From Parundibacterium terreum (lineage in GTDB: Bacteria > Pseudomonadota > Gammaproteobacteria > Burkholderiales > Burkholderiaceae_D), in the NCBI RefSeq assembly GCF_014636315.1, contig NZ_BMED01000005.1:248001-312000 (forward strand): 64,000 nucleotides of DNA, written 5' to 3'. This document shows, piece after piece, positions 43,241 through 51,968 of this stretch. Every line of letters begins with the position of its first letter. Position 1 is the first letter of the stretch. Under the pieces are notes generated by a model. The model did not search any database and had not been told where the DNA came from. It was given only the letters and a program-made list of their open reading frames with translations. The position numbers were made by a program, and so were the translations under genes.

Positions 43241-44375
43241 GGTAGGTACGAATTTGTTACCGGAACAATTGAATACCTCGGAGCCGGAACTGGACGTGGC
43301 GCCAGAGTCTGTAGTAGAAGAATCCGCAGCGGTCTTTGCTGCATCGGCAGATCGTTCCGCCGGTGCCCAGTTGGCTTTTGCGCGGCAGCAGAAAAATATG
43401 TCGGTACAGCAGGTTGCAGATCATTTGAAATTGTCGCCGCGTCAAATCGCGGCCTTGGAGGCAAATCAGTTTGATGCCTTGCCCAAAGCGGTGATACTGC
43501 GTGGTTTTGTGCGTTCGTATGCAAAGTTGTTGAAGATTGATGCTGAGCCTATCGTTGCCTTGTTGCCGCAAGATGCGACGCCCGCCGGCGCCCAGGTAAC
43601 TGCACTGAAGCCCGCAATGGCGACGCCATTCCTGGAGTCCCGTTTGCCCCTGATGGGCAGGCAGGATGCGAACAATAATAAATATATCCTCGGGGCTGGT
43701 TTGCTGGCCGTGCTGGCAATTGCTTTTTTTGCTTTCCAAAAATTGGAACATACGGATTATCTGAAGAATTTGCTGCCTGCAAGTTCGGCGCCTCCCACTG
43801 CCGGTGCGGAGCCTGCTGCGACTGCTGGTGATGTTGTTGCCGATCCTGCTCCCGTGGTTGCAGCGGATGAGCAAGCGGCGAAGGCGCCTGTGTCCTTGAG
43901 TGCGCCTGCGGTACAGGATGCAGTGGCCAGTGCTCCTGCTAAAACAGCAGAAGCGGCAGTGGTGACTAAAGCTGAGCCGGAAAAGAAAATTGCCGAGCCT
44001 GCGGCCTCGCTTGCCGTGGCTGCTCCGGTGGTAGTGCCCGCCAAGCCGGTAGTTGCTGCTCCTGCCAGCCAGACTAATGTGCCGGCACCGTCTCCGGCGG
44101 TTGCTGCTGCGGCTGGTGCTACTGGTGTGATTGATCCTGCGAATGCAATGAAACTGAAGTTCCGGCAGGATTCCTGGGTACAGGTCAAGCGCGCCAACGG
44201 TACCGTTGTGACTTCCCATTTGGCCAGGGCCGGTACAGAAGAATCATTTGACGTCAAAGAACCTTTGCAGGTGCGGCTGGGTAATGCCGGTGGCGTAGAC
44301 GGCCTGCTGCGTGGAGCATCGATGGATATCCAGGCAAGCAAGGATAGTAATGTTGTTAATCTGAATGTGAAGTAA
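43233..44375 (+). CDS. rodZ: RodZ-like helix-turn-helix membrane protein
   Basis: A 380-residue cytoskeleton-associated protein. The N-terminal HTH_25 domain (GAQLAFARQQKNMSVQQVADHLKLSPRQIAALEANQFDALP) lies at about residues 43-90, a single membrane helix is near 150-165 (YILGAGLLAVLAIAFFAF), then a long Ala/Pro/Val-rich linker, then a DUF4115 periplasmic domain (LKFRQDSWVQVKRANGTVV). E. coli RodZ links MreB to the envelope. It overlaps pilF by eight bases and lies two bases before ispG. Confidence 0.93.
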   Translation: MSEVGTNLLPEQLNTSEPELDVAPESVVEESAAVFAASADRSAGAQLAFARQQKNMSVQQVADHLKLSPRQIAALEANQFDALPKAVILRGFVRSYAKLLKIDAEPIVALLPQDATPAGAQVTALKPAMATPFLESRLPLMGRQDANNNKYILGAGLLAVLAIAFFAFQKLEHTDYLKNLLPASSAPPTAGAEPAATAGDVVADPAPVVAADEQAAKAPVSLSAPAVQDAVASAPAKTAEAAVVTKAEPEKKIAEPAASLAVAAPVVVPAKPVVAAPASQTNVPAPSPAVAAAAGATGVIDPANAMKLKFRQDSWVQVKRANGTVVTSHLARAGTEESFDVKEPLQVRLGNAGGVDGLLRGASMDIQASKDSNVVNLNVK

Positions 44376-44377
44376 GC

Positions 44378-45652
44378 ATGACGTCTTCTCCATTTGCCAT
44401 TGCTTCGGGCCCGGTTGCCCGCCGCGCCAGCCGTAGCGCGAAAATCGTCTACGGAAAGCGCGAAATTATCGTAGGCGGTAGTGCTCCTGTTGTGGTGCAG
44501 TCGATGACCAATACCGATACCGCCGATGCTATCGGCACGGCGATCCAGATCAAGGAGTTGGCGCGTGCCGGTTCCGAGCTGGTGCGCATCACGGTAAATA
44601 ATGCGGAGGCTGCTGCCGCTGTTCCTGCAATACGCGAACAGTTGGACCGCATGGATATCGATGTGCCGCTGGTGGGCGACTTTCATTACAACGGCCATAC
44701 CTTGCTGAAAGATTTTCCGGATTGCGCCAGGGCCTTGTCCAAGTACCGCATCAACCCGGGCAATGTCGGCCAGGGCGCCAAGCGCGACACCCAGTTTGCG
44801 CAAATGATAGAAATGGCCTGCCTTTACGATAAGCCGGTACGCATAGGTGTTAACTGGGGTAGCCTGGACCAGGCACTGTTGGCACGCATCATGGATGAGA
44901 ATGCGCAACGCGCAGCGCCGTGGAGCGCCCAGTCCGTGATGTACGAGGCGCTGATTACGTCAGCGATAGAAAATGCGGTGAGGGCTGAAGAGCTTGGTTT
45001 GGCCGGCGACAAAATCATTTTGTCCTGCAAGGTGTCCGGAGTGCAGGATCTGATCGCGGTATACCGCGAACTGGCCAAGCGCTGCGACTACCCGTTGCAT
45101 CTGGGCCTGACCGAAGCCGGCATGGGCAGCAAGGGCATCGTTGCCTCAACTGCCGCCTTATCTGTATTGCTGCAGGAGGGTATAGGCGACACGATACGTA
45201 TTTCGCTGACGCCGGAGCCCGGCGGCGATCGTTGCAAGGAAGTGGTCGTCGGTCAAGAGATCCTGCAAACCATGGGCTTGAGAAAATTCACGCCTATGGT
45301 GATTGCCTGCCCTGGTTGCGGCCGTACGACATCGACGGTGTTCCAGCAACTGGCGGATGACATCCAGACTTTCCTGCGCGACCAGATGCCGGTATGGAAG
45401 AAGCAGTATCCCGGTGTTGAAAACATGAATGTGGCCGTCATGGGCTGCATCGTCAACGGGCCTGGTGAATCCAAGCATGCCAATATAGGCATCAGCCTGC
45501 CGGGAACCGGTGAGTCGCCGGCGGCCCCTGTCTTTATCGATGGCGCCAAGGCCATGACACTGCGCGGCGATAATATCGCAGAAGAGTTTCATGCCATCGT
45601 GCTTGACTATGTTAAAGCCAATTACACGCCGGTGCATGGTGCTGTCAGCTAG
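44378..45652 (+). CDS. ispG: 4-hydroxy-3-methylbut-2-en-1-yl diphosphate synthase (flavodoxin)
   Basis: A 424-residue [4Fe-4S] enzyme of the non-mevalonate isoprenoid pathway. Motifs are VVVQSMTNTDT, VPLVGDFHYN, RINPGNVG, GVNWGSL, HLGLTEAG, IACPGCGRT with cluster Cys, and VAVMGCIVNGPGE with another cluster Cys. The insert between the barrel and cluster domain is longer than in E. coli, as in other betaproteobacteria. It follows rodZ directly. Confidence 0.97.
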   Translation: MTSSPFAIASGPVARRASRSAKIVYGKREIIVGGSAPVVVQSMTNTDTADAIGTAIQIKELARAGSELVRITVNNAEAAAAVPAIREQLDRMDIDVPLVGDFHYNGHTLLKDFPDCARALSKYRINPGNVGQGAKRDTQFAQMIEMACLYDKPVRIGVNWGSLDQALLARIMDENAQRAAPWSAQSVMYEALITSAIENAVRAEELGLAGDKIILSCKVSGVQDLIAVYRELAKRCDYPLHLGLTEAGMGSKGIVASTAALSVLLQEGIGDTIRISLTPEPGGDRCKEVVVGQEILQTMGLRKFTPMVIACPGCGRTTSTVFQQLADDIQTFLRDQMPVWKKQYPGVENMNVAVMGCIVNGPGESKHANIGISLPGTGESPAAPVFIDGAKAMTLRGDNIAEEFHAIVLDYVKANYTPVHGAVS

Positions 45653-45755
45653 GCAGGCAATTGCCTCGCAAAGCGAAAAGAAATTCAGTCTTTAGTTCAG
45701 TAAAAAGTGGAAATGCAGCGATGTTTGCTGCCCTATCAGAATCGGATATCCAAGA

Positions 45756-47123
45756 ATGTCGGAAAACAAGAAAGTTGAAAAGATCGTTGGCGTGAAAGGG
45801 ATGAATGACATCCTGCCCGCAGACGCGCCTTTGTGGGAACTGTTTGAAAATACCGTGCAGTCGGTATTGAAGAGCTATGGTTTTCAGCAAATCCGTACGC
45901 CCATTGTAGAGCCAACTGCATTATTCGCGCGTGGCCTGGGCGAAGTGACCGATATCGTCGAAAAAGAAATGTATTCTTTCGAGGATTCGATGAATGGCGA
46001 CAAGCTGACCCTGCGTCCTGAAAACACCGCCGGTGTCGTGCGCGCAGCGCTGGAACATAACCTGACCTATGACGGTCCCAAACGCCTGTGGTACAACGGC
46101 CCGATGTTCCGCCATGAAAGGCCGCAGCGTGGCCGTTATCGCCAGTTCCATCAGGTTGGTGCAGAGGCGGTCGGCTTCAGCGGACCGGATATCGACGCAG
46201 AACTGATCATGATGTGCCAGCGCCTGTGGGACGATCTCGGCCTGCAAAACATCCGCCTGGAGCTCAACTCCATCGGCAATGCGCATGAGCGCAATCTGCA
46301 CCGCGCGGATCTGATCGCCTACTTTGAACAGCACAAGGATCTGCTGGACGCAGAAGCGCAAAGGCGCCTGCACTCCAATCCGCTGCGTATTCTGGATACC
46401 AAGAATCCAGCGATGCAGGATATGGTAAACAAGGCGCCTAAATTACTGGATTACCTGGATGAAGAATCCAAGGCCCACTTTGAAGGTGTGCAAAAGATTT
46501 TGCGTCACAATGCTATTCCATTTTCGATCAATCCACGCCTGGTGCGCGGCATGGACTATTACAACCGCACCGTGTTCGAATGGGTAACCGATGAGCTGGG
46601 TTCTCAGGGCACGGTTTGCGGCGGTGGCCGTTATGATCCGCTGATCACTATTTTCGGCGGCAAGCCGACTCCTGCCTGCGGTTTTGCGATGGGTGTGGAG
46701 CGTTTGCTGGAGCTGATGAAGGCCGCCGGCGAAACCCACGCGCCTAGCCAATGCGACGTTTACCTGGTGCACCAGGGCGATGAAGCGCAGATGCAAAGTT
46801 TTGTATTGGGTGAGCGTTTACGCGATGCCGGGCTGGATGTTGTGTTACATTGCGCCTCTGCGGCGTCTGTCGGCAGCTTCAAGTCGCAGATGAAACGTGC
46901 GGATGGCAGTGGTGCGGCATACGCAGTCATCATCGGTGAAGATGAGGCGAAAGCCAATACTGTCACTATCAAGGCCCTGCGTTCCGAGGACATGGAAAAC
47001 AACCAGGTCAGCGTGCCTTTCGACACTGCGGTGGACTATCTGGTTGACCAGATTGCCGGCACAGGCGCAGATGGCGATGCAGACTGCTGCGACGACCCGA
47101 ATCACATTCATATTCATCACTAG
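45756..47123 (+). CDS. hisS: Histidyl-tRNA synthetase with His/Cys-rich C-terminal tail
   Basis: A 455-residue class II synthetase. Motif 1 lies near GMNDILPADAPLWELFE, motif 2 at FRHERPQRGRYRQFHQVGAE, the histidine-specific RGMDYYNRTVFEWV at about residue 260 and motif 3 in GGGRYDPLI and ACGFAMGVERLL. The body is canonical. The last 15 residues (DADCCDDPNHIHIHH) form an unusual metal-ligand-rich tail. It heads hisS-yfgM-bamB-der, as in E. coli. Confidence 0.96.
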   Translation: MSENKKVEKIVGVKGMNDILPADAPLWELFENTVQSVLKSYGFQQIRTPIVEPTALFARGLGEVTDIVEKEMYSFEDSMNGDKLTLRPENTAGVVRAALEHNLTYDGPKRLWYNGPMFRHERPQRGRYRQFHQVGAEAVGFSGPDIDAELIMMCQRLWDDLGLQNIRLELNSIGNAHERNLHRADLIAYFEQHKDLLDAEAQRRLHSNPLRILDTKNPAMQDMVNKAPKLLDYLDEESKAHFEGVQKILRHNAIPFSINPRLVRGMDYYNRTVFEWVTDELGSQGTVCGGGRYDPLITIFGGKPTPACGFAMGVERLLELMKAAGETHAPSQCDVYLVHQGDEAQMQSFVLGERLRDAGLDVVLHCASAASVGSFKSQMKRADGSGAAYAVIIGEDEAKANTVTIKALRSEDMENNQVSVPFDTAVDYLVDQIAGTGADGDADCCDDPNHIHIHH

Positions 47124-47135
47124 ACTTATAAAAAC

Positions 47136-47792
47136 ATGGCATACGATCTCGAAGAACAAGAGCAGATAGACACGCTTAAAGCATGGTGGAAACAATACGG
47201 CAACCTGGTCACCTGGCTGCTGATTATCTGTCTGACGGCTTTTGCCGGCTGGACTTACTGGAATAACTATCAGAGCGGACAGGCGGCCCAGGCATCCCTG
47301 TTGTACGAAGAACTGCAAAAGTCGGTGCAAGCCAAAGACAATACCAAGGTGCAGCGTGCTGCTGGCGATCTGGCCGAGAAGTTCGGCAAGACTGCCTACG
47401 CGCCGATGGCGGCTTTGTCTGCGGCAAAAAGCGCATTTGAAGCAGGCGACCTGAAGGCTGCCAAGGCTCAGTTGCAATGGGTTGCAGACCACGATAGCGG
47501 CGAAGAGTACAAAGCTCTGGCCAAGATACGTCTGGCCGGCATTGCACTGGATGAGAAAGCCTATGATGATGGCCTGAAGTTGCTGTCCGGCGAATTTGCG
47601 CCAGAGTTTGCAGGTGAGGTTGCCGATCGCCAGGGTGATATCTATGTCGCACAAAATAAAATTGCAGAAGCACGAACTGCTTATCAGGCAGCACTGGACA
47701 AGACCAACGAAAAAAATCCTGGTCGCCAACTGATACAGTTGAAGCTGGAAGCCATTGGCGGAGCTAGTGCCGCCAAAGTGGCAAGCAAATAA
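47136..47792 (+). CDS. yfgM: YfgM-family TPR membrane protein
   Basis: A 218-residue bitopic protein: cytoplasmic N-terminus (EEQEQIDTLKAWWKQYGN), one membrane helix (LVTWLLIICLTAFAGWTYW), then a periplasmic TPR-like region. E. coli YfgM associates with the SecYEG translocon and PpiD. It lies 12 bases after hisS and 15 before bamB, the conserved order. Confidence 0.93.
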   Translation: MAYDLEEQEQIDTLKAWWKQYGNLVTWLLIICLTAFAGWTYWNNYQSGQAAQASLLYEELQKSVQAKDNTKVQRAAGDLAEKFGKTAYAPMAALSAAKSAFEAGDLKAAKAQLQWVADHDSGEEYKALAKIRLAGIALDEKAYDDGLKLLSGEFAPEFAGEVADRQGDIYVAQNKIAEARTAYQAALDKTNEKNPGRQLIQLKLEAIGGASAAKVASK

Positions 47793-47807
47793 TAAAAGGG
47801 GTTATAC

Positions 47808-48962
47808 ATGCATTTTTCTGCCAAGATTGTTGGTATAGCAGCATTGCTGGCTGTGACGGGATGTTCCACGATTTCCAAGTACAATCCGTTCTCCAGCAAG
47901 GAATCGAAACATCCTCCTGCAGAATTGCATGAGTTTAAGCAGACGATGGCGGTCAAGCAGGCCTGGTCAGCTTCTGTCGGTAACGCAGGCGTGTATACAT
48001 TTGCTCCTGCGCAGGCAGGTGAGTTTATTTATGCGGCGGGTGCAGACGGTAAAGTGGTCAAGCTGGAAGCATCCAGCGGCCGTACCGTATGGAGCGCCAA
48101 TGCCGATATGCCTCTGACAGCCGGTGTCGGCGCCGATGGCAATATCGTCGCCGTAGCTGGCCAAAAAGGCTTCGTGCTGGCATTTGACAATAGCGGCAAG
48201 CTGCGCTGGAAGGTGCAGGCTTCGAGTGAAATCCTGTCTGCCCCGGCGGTAGGGCAGGGCCTGGTGATCGTGCGCAGCATCGATAACAAGATTGCCGCCT
48301 ATGATATCGAATCCGGCACCCGCAAGTGGACTGTGGACCGTCCTTTGCCTGCATTGATCTTGCGCACTGTGCCGGGTATCGTTATTGCTGACCAGCTGGT
48401 GATCGTTGCCTTGCCTGGCGGCCGTATGGCTGCACTCTCTACCAATAACGGCGGCTTGCGCTGGGAAGCGGCGGCGGGCGATCCTAAAGGTGCCACCGAG
48501 CTGGAACGTATTGCCGACGTATCGGGTACGCCTGTCGTGGTCGATCGTGAAGTCTGCGCCGTGGCCTACCAGGGGCGTGTCGGCTGCTATGATCTGGTTT
48601 CCGGCGCAGTGCGTTGGGCCAAGAATTTGTCCAGCGATGTCGGCGTCAGCGTAGACCAGCGATTTGTTTTCGCGGCGGATGACCAGGGTGCGGTTTCTGC
48701 GTTTTCCCGCAGTGCCGGCGCCAGTGAGTGGAAGAATGACAAGCTGGCGCACCGTCGTTTGTCTACGCCCACATCTTTTGGCCGTGCTGTCGCAGTTGGC
48801 GACGGTTTCGGCTATGTCCATTTTCTCTCCAGGGAAGATGGTTCTTTCATCGGTCGTATCAGTACCGATGGCAGTCCGATCGTTTCAGCACCGTTGGTTG
48901 CTGGCTCGAATCTGATTGTTCAAACCAAATCAGGGGCAGTGGTTGCATTGGCGACCGAGTAA
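47808..48962 (+). CDS. bamB: Outer membrane assembly lipoprotein BamB
   Basis: A 384-residue beta-propeller of the BAM complex. The lipobox LLAVTGC has Cys19. PQQ-type WD repeats recur (GKVVKLEASSGRTVWSA, GFVLAFDNSGKLRWKV, KIAAYDIESGTRKW, GRMAALSTNNGGLRWEA). Length and position between yfgM and der match E. coli BamB. Confidence 0.95.
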   Translation: MHFSAKIVGIAALLAVTGCSTISKYNPFSSKESKHPPAELHEFKQTMAVKQAWSASVGNAGVYTFAPAQAGEFIYAAGADGKVVKLEASSGRTVWSANADMPLTAGVGADGNIVAVAGQKGFVLAFDNSGKLRWKVQASSEILSAPAVGQGLVIVRSIDNKIAAYDIESGTRKWTVDRPLPALILRTVPGIVIADQLVIVALPGGRMAALSTNNGGLRWEAAAGDPKGATELERIADVSGTPVVVDREVCAVAYQGRVGCYDLVSGAVRWAKNLSSDVGVSVDQRFVFAADDQGAVSAFSRSAGASEWKNDKLAHRRLSTPTSFGRAVAVGDGFGYVHFLSREDGSFIGRISTDGSPIVSAPLVAGSNLIVQTKSGAVVALATE

Positions 48963-48967
48963 TTGAA

Positions 48968-50311
48968 ATGAAGCCGGTTATTGCACTTATAGGCCGACCA
49001 AACGTCGGCAAATCCACGCTGTTCAATCGGCTCACTCGTTCTCGGGATGCACTGGTTGCCGATCTTCCTGGCTTGACCAGGGACAGGCACTACGGCGAAG
49101 GCCGTATTGGCGACAGGCCTTTTCTGGTCATTGATACCGGCGGTTTTGAGCCGGTAGCCAAAGAAGGCATCATGCATGAAATGGCCAAGCAGACCAAGCA
49201 GGCGGTCGCTGAAGCCGATGTTGTCATTTTCATCGTTGACGGCCGCCAGGGTCTGACGCCGCACGACAAGACCATTACCGATTTCCTGCGTAAATCAGGC
49301 CGCTCCGTAATGTTGGTGGTGAACAAGGCAGAGGGCATGAAATATACGTCGGTGACGGCGGATTTCTACGAACTCGGCATGGGCGACCCTTATGTGATCT
49401 CCGCTGCCCACGGCGACGGTGTCGTCGATCTGGTGGAGGAATCGCTGGATATCGCCTTTGCACAACGTCCGCCCGAAGAGCCGGAGCCGGAAGATGTGGT
49501 GAAGGGCATCAAGATTGCAATCGTCGGCCGTCCAAACGTCGGCAAGTCCACGCTGGTCAATACCTTGCTGGGCGAAGACAGGGTCATTGCTTTCGATATG
49601 CCGGGTACAACCCGTGATTCGATAGAAATTCCGTTTGAGCGCGATGGCAAGCATTACACATTGATTGATACCGCTGGTATCCGCCGCCGCGGCAAGGTGT
49701 TTGAAGCGATTGAAAAGTTTTCTGTCGTAAAAACCTTGCAGTCCGTTTCCGAGGCCAATGTGGTCCTGCTGCTGCTGGATGCGCAACAGGATATCTCCGA
49801 GCAGGATGCGCATATTGCGGGCTTTATCCTGGAGTCGGGCCGTGCGCTGGTGGTCGGCGTCAATAAATGGGATGGCTTGCAAAGCGACAGGCGCGACGAG
49901 ATCAAGATGGACATCGATCGCAAGCTGAGCTTCCTGTCGTTTGCCAAATTCCATTTCGTCTCTGCGCTGAAGTCTACCGGCATTGCGCCGCTGATGAAAT
50001 CGGTTGATGCTGCCTACGCTGCGGCGATGGCCAATCTGTCCACGCCTAAACTGACGCGCGCGCTGATCGAGGCGGTTGAGCATCAGCAGCCCAAGCGCAA
50101 AGGGTCTATCCGTCCCAAGATGCGTTATGCCCACCAGGGTGGTCAAAATCCTCCTATCATTGTTATTCACGGCAATGCGCTGGAAGCGATCGGCGATGTG
50201 TATAAGCGTTACCTTGAAAAACATTTCCGTGAAACTTTTTCGCTAACCGGGACTCCATTACGTATCGAGATGCGATCGGGTAAAAATCCTTTCGCAAAAC
50301 CCGAGAAATAA
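48968..50311 (+). CDS. der: Ribosome biogenesis GTPase Der (EngA)
   Basis: A 447-residue double GTPase for 50S subunit assembly. The first G domain begins with GRPNVGKST at 9-17 and has DLPGLTRD; the second begins at residue 187 with the same P-loop and DMPGTTRDS, DTAGIRRR. The C-terminal KH-like domain (FVTGTPLRIEMRSGKNPF-like SLTGTPLRIEMRSGKNPF) is present. It is six bases after bamB. Confidence 0.97.
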   Translation: MKPVIALIGRPNVGKSTLFNRLTRSRDALVADLPGLTRDRHYGEGRIGDRPFLVIDTGGFEPVAKEGIMHEMAKQTKQAVAEADVVIFIVDGRQGLTPHDKTITDFLRKSGRSVMLVVNKAEGMKYTSVTADFYELGMGDPYVISAAHGDGVVDLVEESLDIAFAQRPPEEPEPEDVVKGIKIAIVGRPNVGKSTLVNTLLGEDRVIAFDMPGTTRDSIEIPFERDGKHYTLIDTAGIRRRGKVFEAIEKFSVVKTLQSVSEANVVLLLLDAQQDISEQDAHIAGFILESGRALVVGVNKWDGLQSDRRDEIKMDIDRKLSFLSFAKFHFVSALKSTGIAPLMKSVDAAYAAAMANLSTPKLTRALIEAVEHQQPKRKGSIRPKMRYAHQGGQNPPIIVIHGNALEAIGDVYKRYLEKHFRETFSLTGTPLRIEMRSGKNPFAKPEK

Positions 50312-50434
50312 GCGGCGTCTCTGGAAGTGCAGCTTGATGAAGGCGATAGAGTTTTCAGGCTCTTCGCCCTCGAAGTACCGGCATTTTCTGGCACCAAAAT
50401 CGAAAATAGATTACAGTTATATCGTAATTAACTT

Positions 50435-50467
50435 TTGGGACACTTGAGATTTAATAAATTGTCCCCA
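50435..50467 (+). promoter_or_regulatory. Dyad in the hfq leader
   Basis: TTGGGACA (50435-50442) and TGTCCCCAA (50459-50467) can pair around a 16-base A/T-rich centre, 33 bases before the hfq start. It could be an operator or an mRNA stem-loop; Hfq autoregulates by binding its own leader in E. coli. The role here is inference. Confidence 0.35.
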
Positions 50468-50499
50468 ACTCCTGAACACAACAACACAATGGAGCTGTT

Positions 50500-50736
50500 A
50501 TGAGCAACAAAGGGCAACTGTTACAAGACCCGTTCTTGAATGCATTACGCAAAGAACACATCCCCGTCTCCATCTATCTGGTGAACGGCATTAAATTGCA
50601 GGGCCATATTGAATCTTTTGACCAATATGTCGTATTACTGCGCAATACCGTCACTCAGATGGTCTACAAACATGCGATCTCCACCGTGGTACCTGCCCGC
50701 GCTGTCAGCATCAATCTCGAATCTGAAGCTGAGTAA
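50500..50736 (+). CDS. hfq: RNA chaperone Hfq
   Basis: A 78-residue Sm-like protein that pairs small RNAs with mRNAs. The Sm1 motif (GQLLQDPFLNALRKEHIPVSIYLVNGIKLQGHIESFDQYVV) and Sm2 with the YKHAIST signature are complete. The C-terminal tail is short (NLESEAE), as usual in betaproteobacteria. A GGAG ribosome-binding site precedes the ATG. hflX begins 27 bases later. Confidence 0.98.
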   Translation: MSNKGQLLQDPFLNALRKEHIPVSIYLVNGIKLQGHIESFDQYVVLLRNTVTQMVYKHAISTVVPARAVSINLESEAE

Positions 50737-50763
50737 TCATTTGGTTTGTTGCAACTTGGAAAA

Positions 50764-51900
50764 ATGTCTTTGACTACGCGCGCCGCCCTGGTCGGTGTTG
50801 ACTTCGGTAAAGACGATTTTGCCGCCAGTGTAGAAGAGCTTTCTCTGCTTTCCCAATCGGCGGGAGCAGAGCCGATTACAACCATCACCTGTAAGCGCTC
50901 CAGCCCCGATGCTGCCTTGTTCGTGGGCTCGGGCAAGGCTGATGAAATTGCACATGCTGTTGCCGACGCCAAGCTGGACATCGTCATCTTTAATCATGCG
51001 CTTTCTCCGGCACAGCAAAGAAATCTTGAGCGACACCTGAAGGTCAGGGTCGTTGACCGTACCAGCCTGATTTTGGACATCTTTGCGCAACGTGCGCATA
51101 GCCATGAGGGCAAGGTTCAGGTCGAGTTAGCACAATTGCAGCATTTGGCAACGCGCCTGATACGCGGCTGGACGCATCTGGAACGGCAAAAAGGCGGTAT
51201 CGGTTTGCGCGGCCCGGGTGAAACCCAGCTGGAAACAGACAGGCGCTTGCTGGGCGAGCGTGTAAAAGCGCTTAGGGCAAAGATGGACAAGCTGCACAAG
51301 CAGCGGGAAACGCAAAGGCGCTCGCGCGGCAGGAGTAACACTTTTTCGGTTTCGCTGGTCGGCTATACCAATGCCGGCAAGTCTACTTTGTTCAATTCCC
51401 TGACTAAGGCCGGTACTTATGCGGCCAATCAGCTGTTCGCGACGCTGGATACAACATCGCGGCGGCTGTATCTGGGGGAGGCAGGCAATGTGGTCATCTC
51501 GGATACCGTAGGTTTTATTCGCGAGTTGCCGCATCAACTGGTGGCTGCTTTTCGCGCTACGCTGGAAGAAACCATTCATGCCGACTTGTTGCTGCATGTG
51601 GTGGATGCCAGCAGTCCGGTAAGGCTGGATCAGATAGAGCAGGTCAACCATGTGCTGAAGGAGATTGGTGCAGACCATATCCCTCAGTTGCTTGTGTGGA
51701 ACAAGATCGATCTGGCGGGCATGGAGCCGGGTCTGGAGCTGGGCGAGTATGATAAAATCCACAGGGTTTTTCTGAGTGCTCAAACCGGCGCTGGAATGGA
51801 CATGCTGAGGCAGGCGATTGGCGAATTTGCAAAAGAAGAAGCGTTAAAGCGGCTGAATCCTGCTCCCGTAGTAGAGTTGGATGACGCGCGTTTTAGCTGA
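50764..51900 (+). CDS. hflX: Ribosome-associated GTPase HflX
   Basis: The ATG at 50764 (GGA upstream) gives 378 residues; a TTG-started longer form is less likely. HflX rescues and splits stalled or heat-damaged ribosomes. Visible parts are the N-terminal domain (PDAALFVGSGKADEIA), the HflX glycine-rich loop region GGIGLRGPGETQLETDRR, and the G domain with GYTNAGKST, DTVGFIRELPH and NKID. It follows hfq in the classic hfq-hflX-hflK-hflC order. Confidence 0.96.
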   Translation: MSLTTRAALVGVDFGKDDFAASVEELSLLSQSAGAEPITTITCKRSSPDAALFVGSGKADEIAHAVADAKLDIVIFNHALSPAQQRNLERHLKVRVVDRTSLILDIFAQRAHSHEGKVQVELAQLQHLATRLIRGWTHLERQKGGIGLRGPGETQLETDRRLLGERVKALRAKMDKLHKQRETQRRSRGRSNTFSVSLVGYTNAGKSTLFNSLTKAGTYAANQLFATLDTTSRRLYLGEAGNVVISDTVGFIRELPHQLVAAFRATLEETIHADLLLHVVDASSPVRLDQIEQVNHVLKEIGADHIPQLLVWNKIDLAGMEPGLELGEYDKIHRVFLSAQTGAGMDMLRQAIGEFAKEEALKRLNPAPVVELDDARFS

Positions 51901-51968
51901 AGCTCATGAATTTAAGCTGTATGGCTTACTTGTAGTCCAACCTACTATTTTCATTGGAAAACGACAGA

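Noticed and set aside
43257..44219. Minus-strand frame of 320 codons
   Set aside because: It is antisense to rodZ, low in complexity and rich in Arg, Ser and His, a typical shadow of Ala/Pro coding sequence.
49295..50224. Minus-strand frame of 309 codons
   Set aside because: It is antisense to der, whose two G domains are intact.
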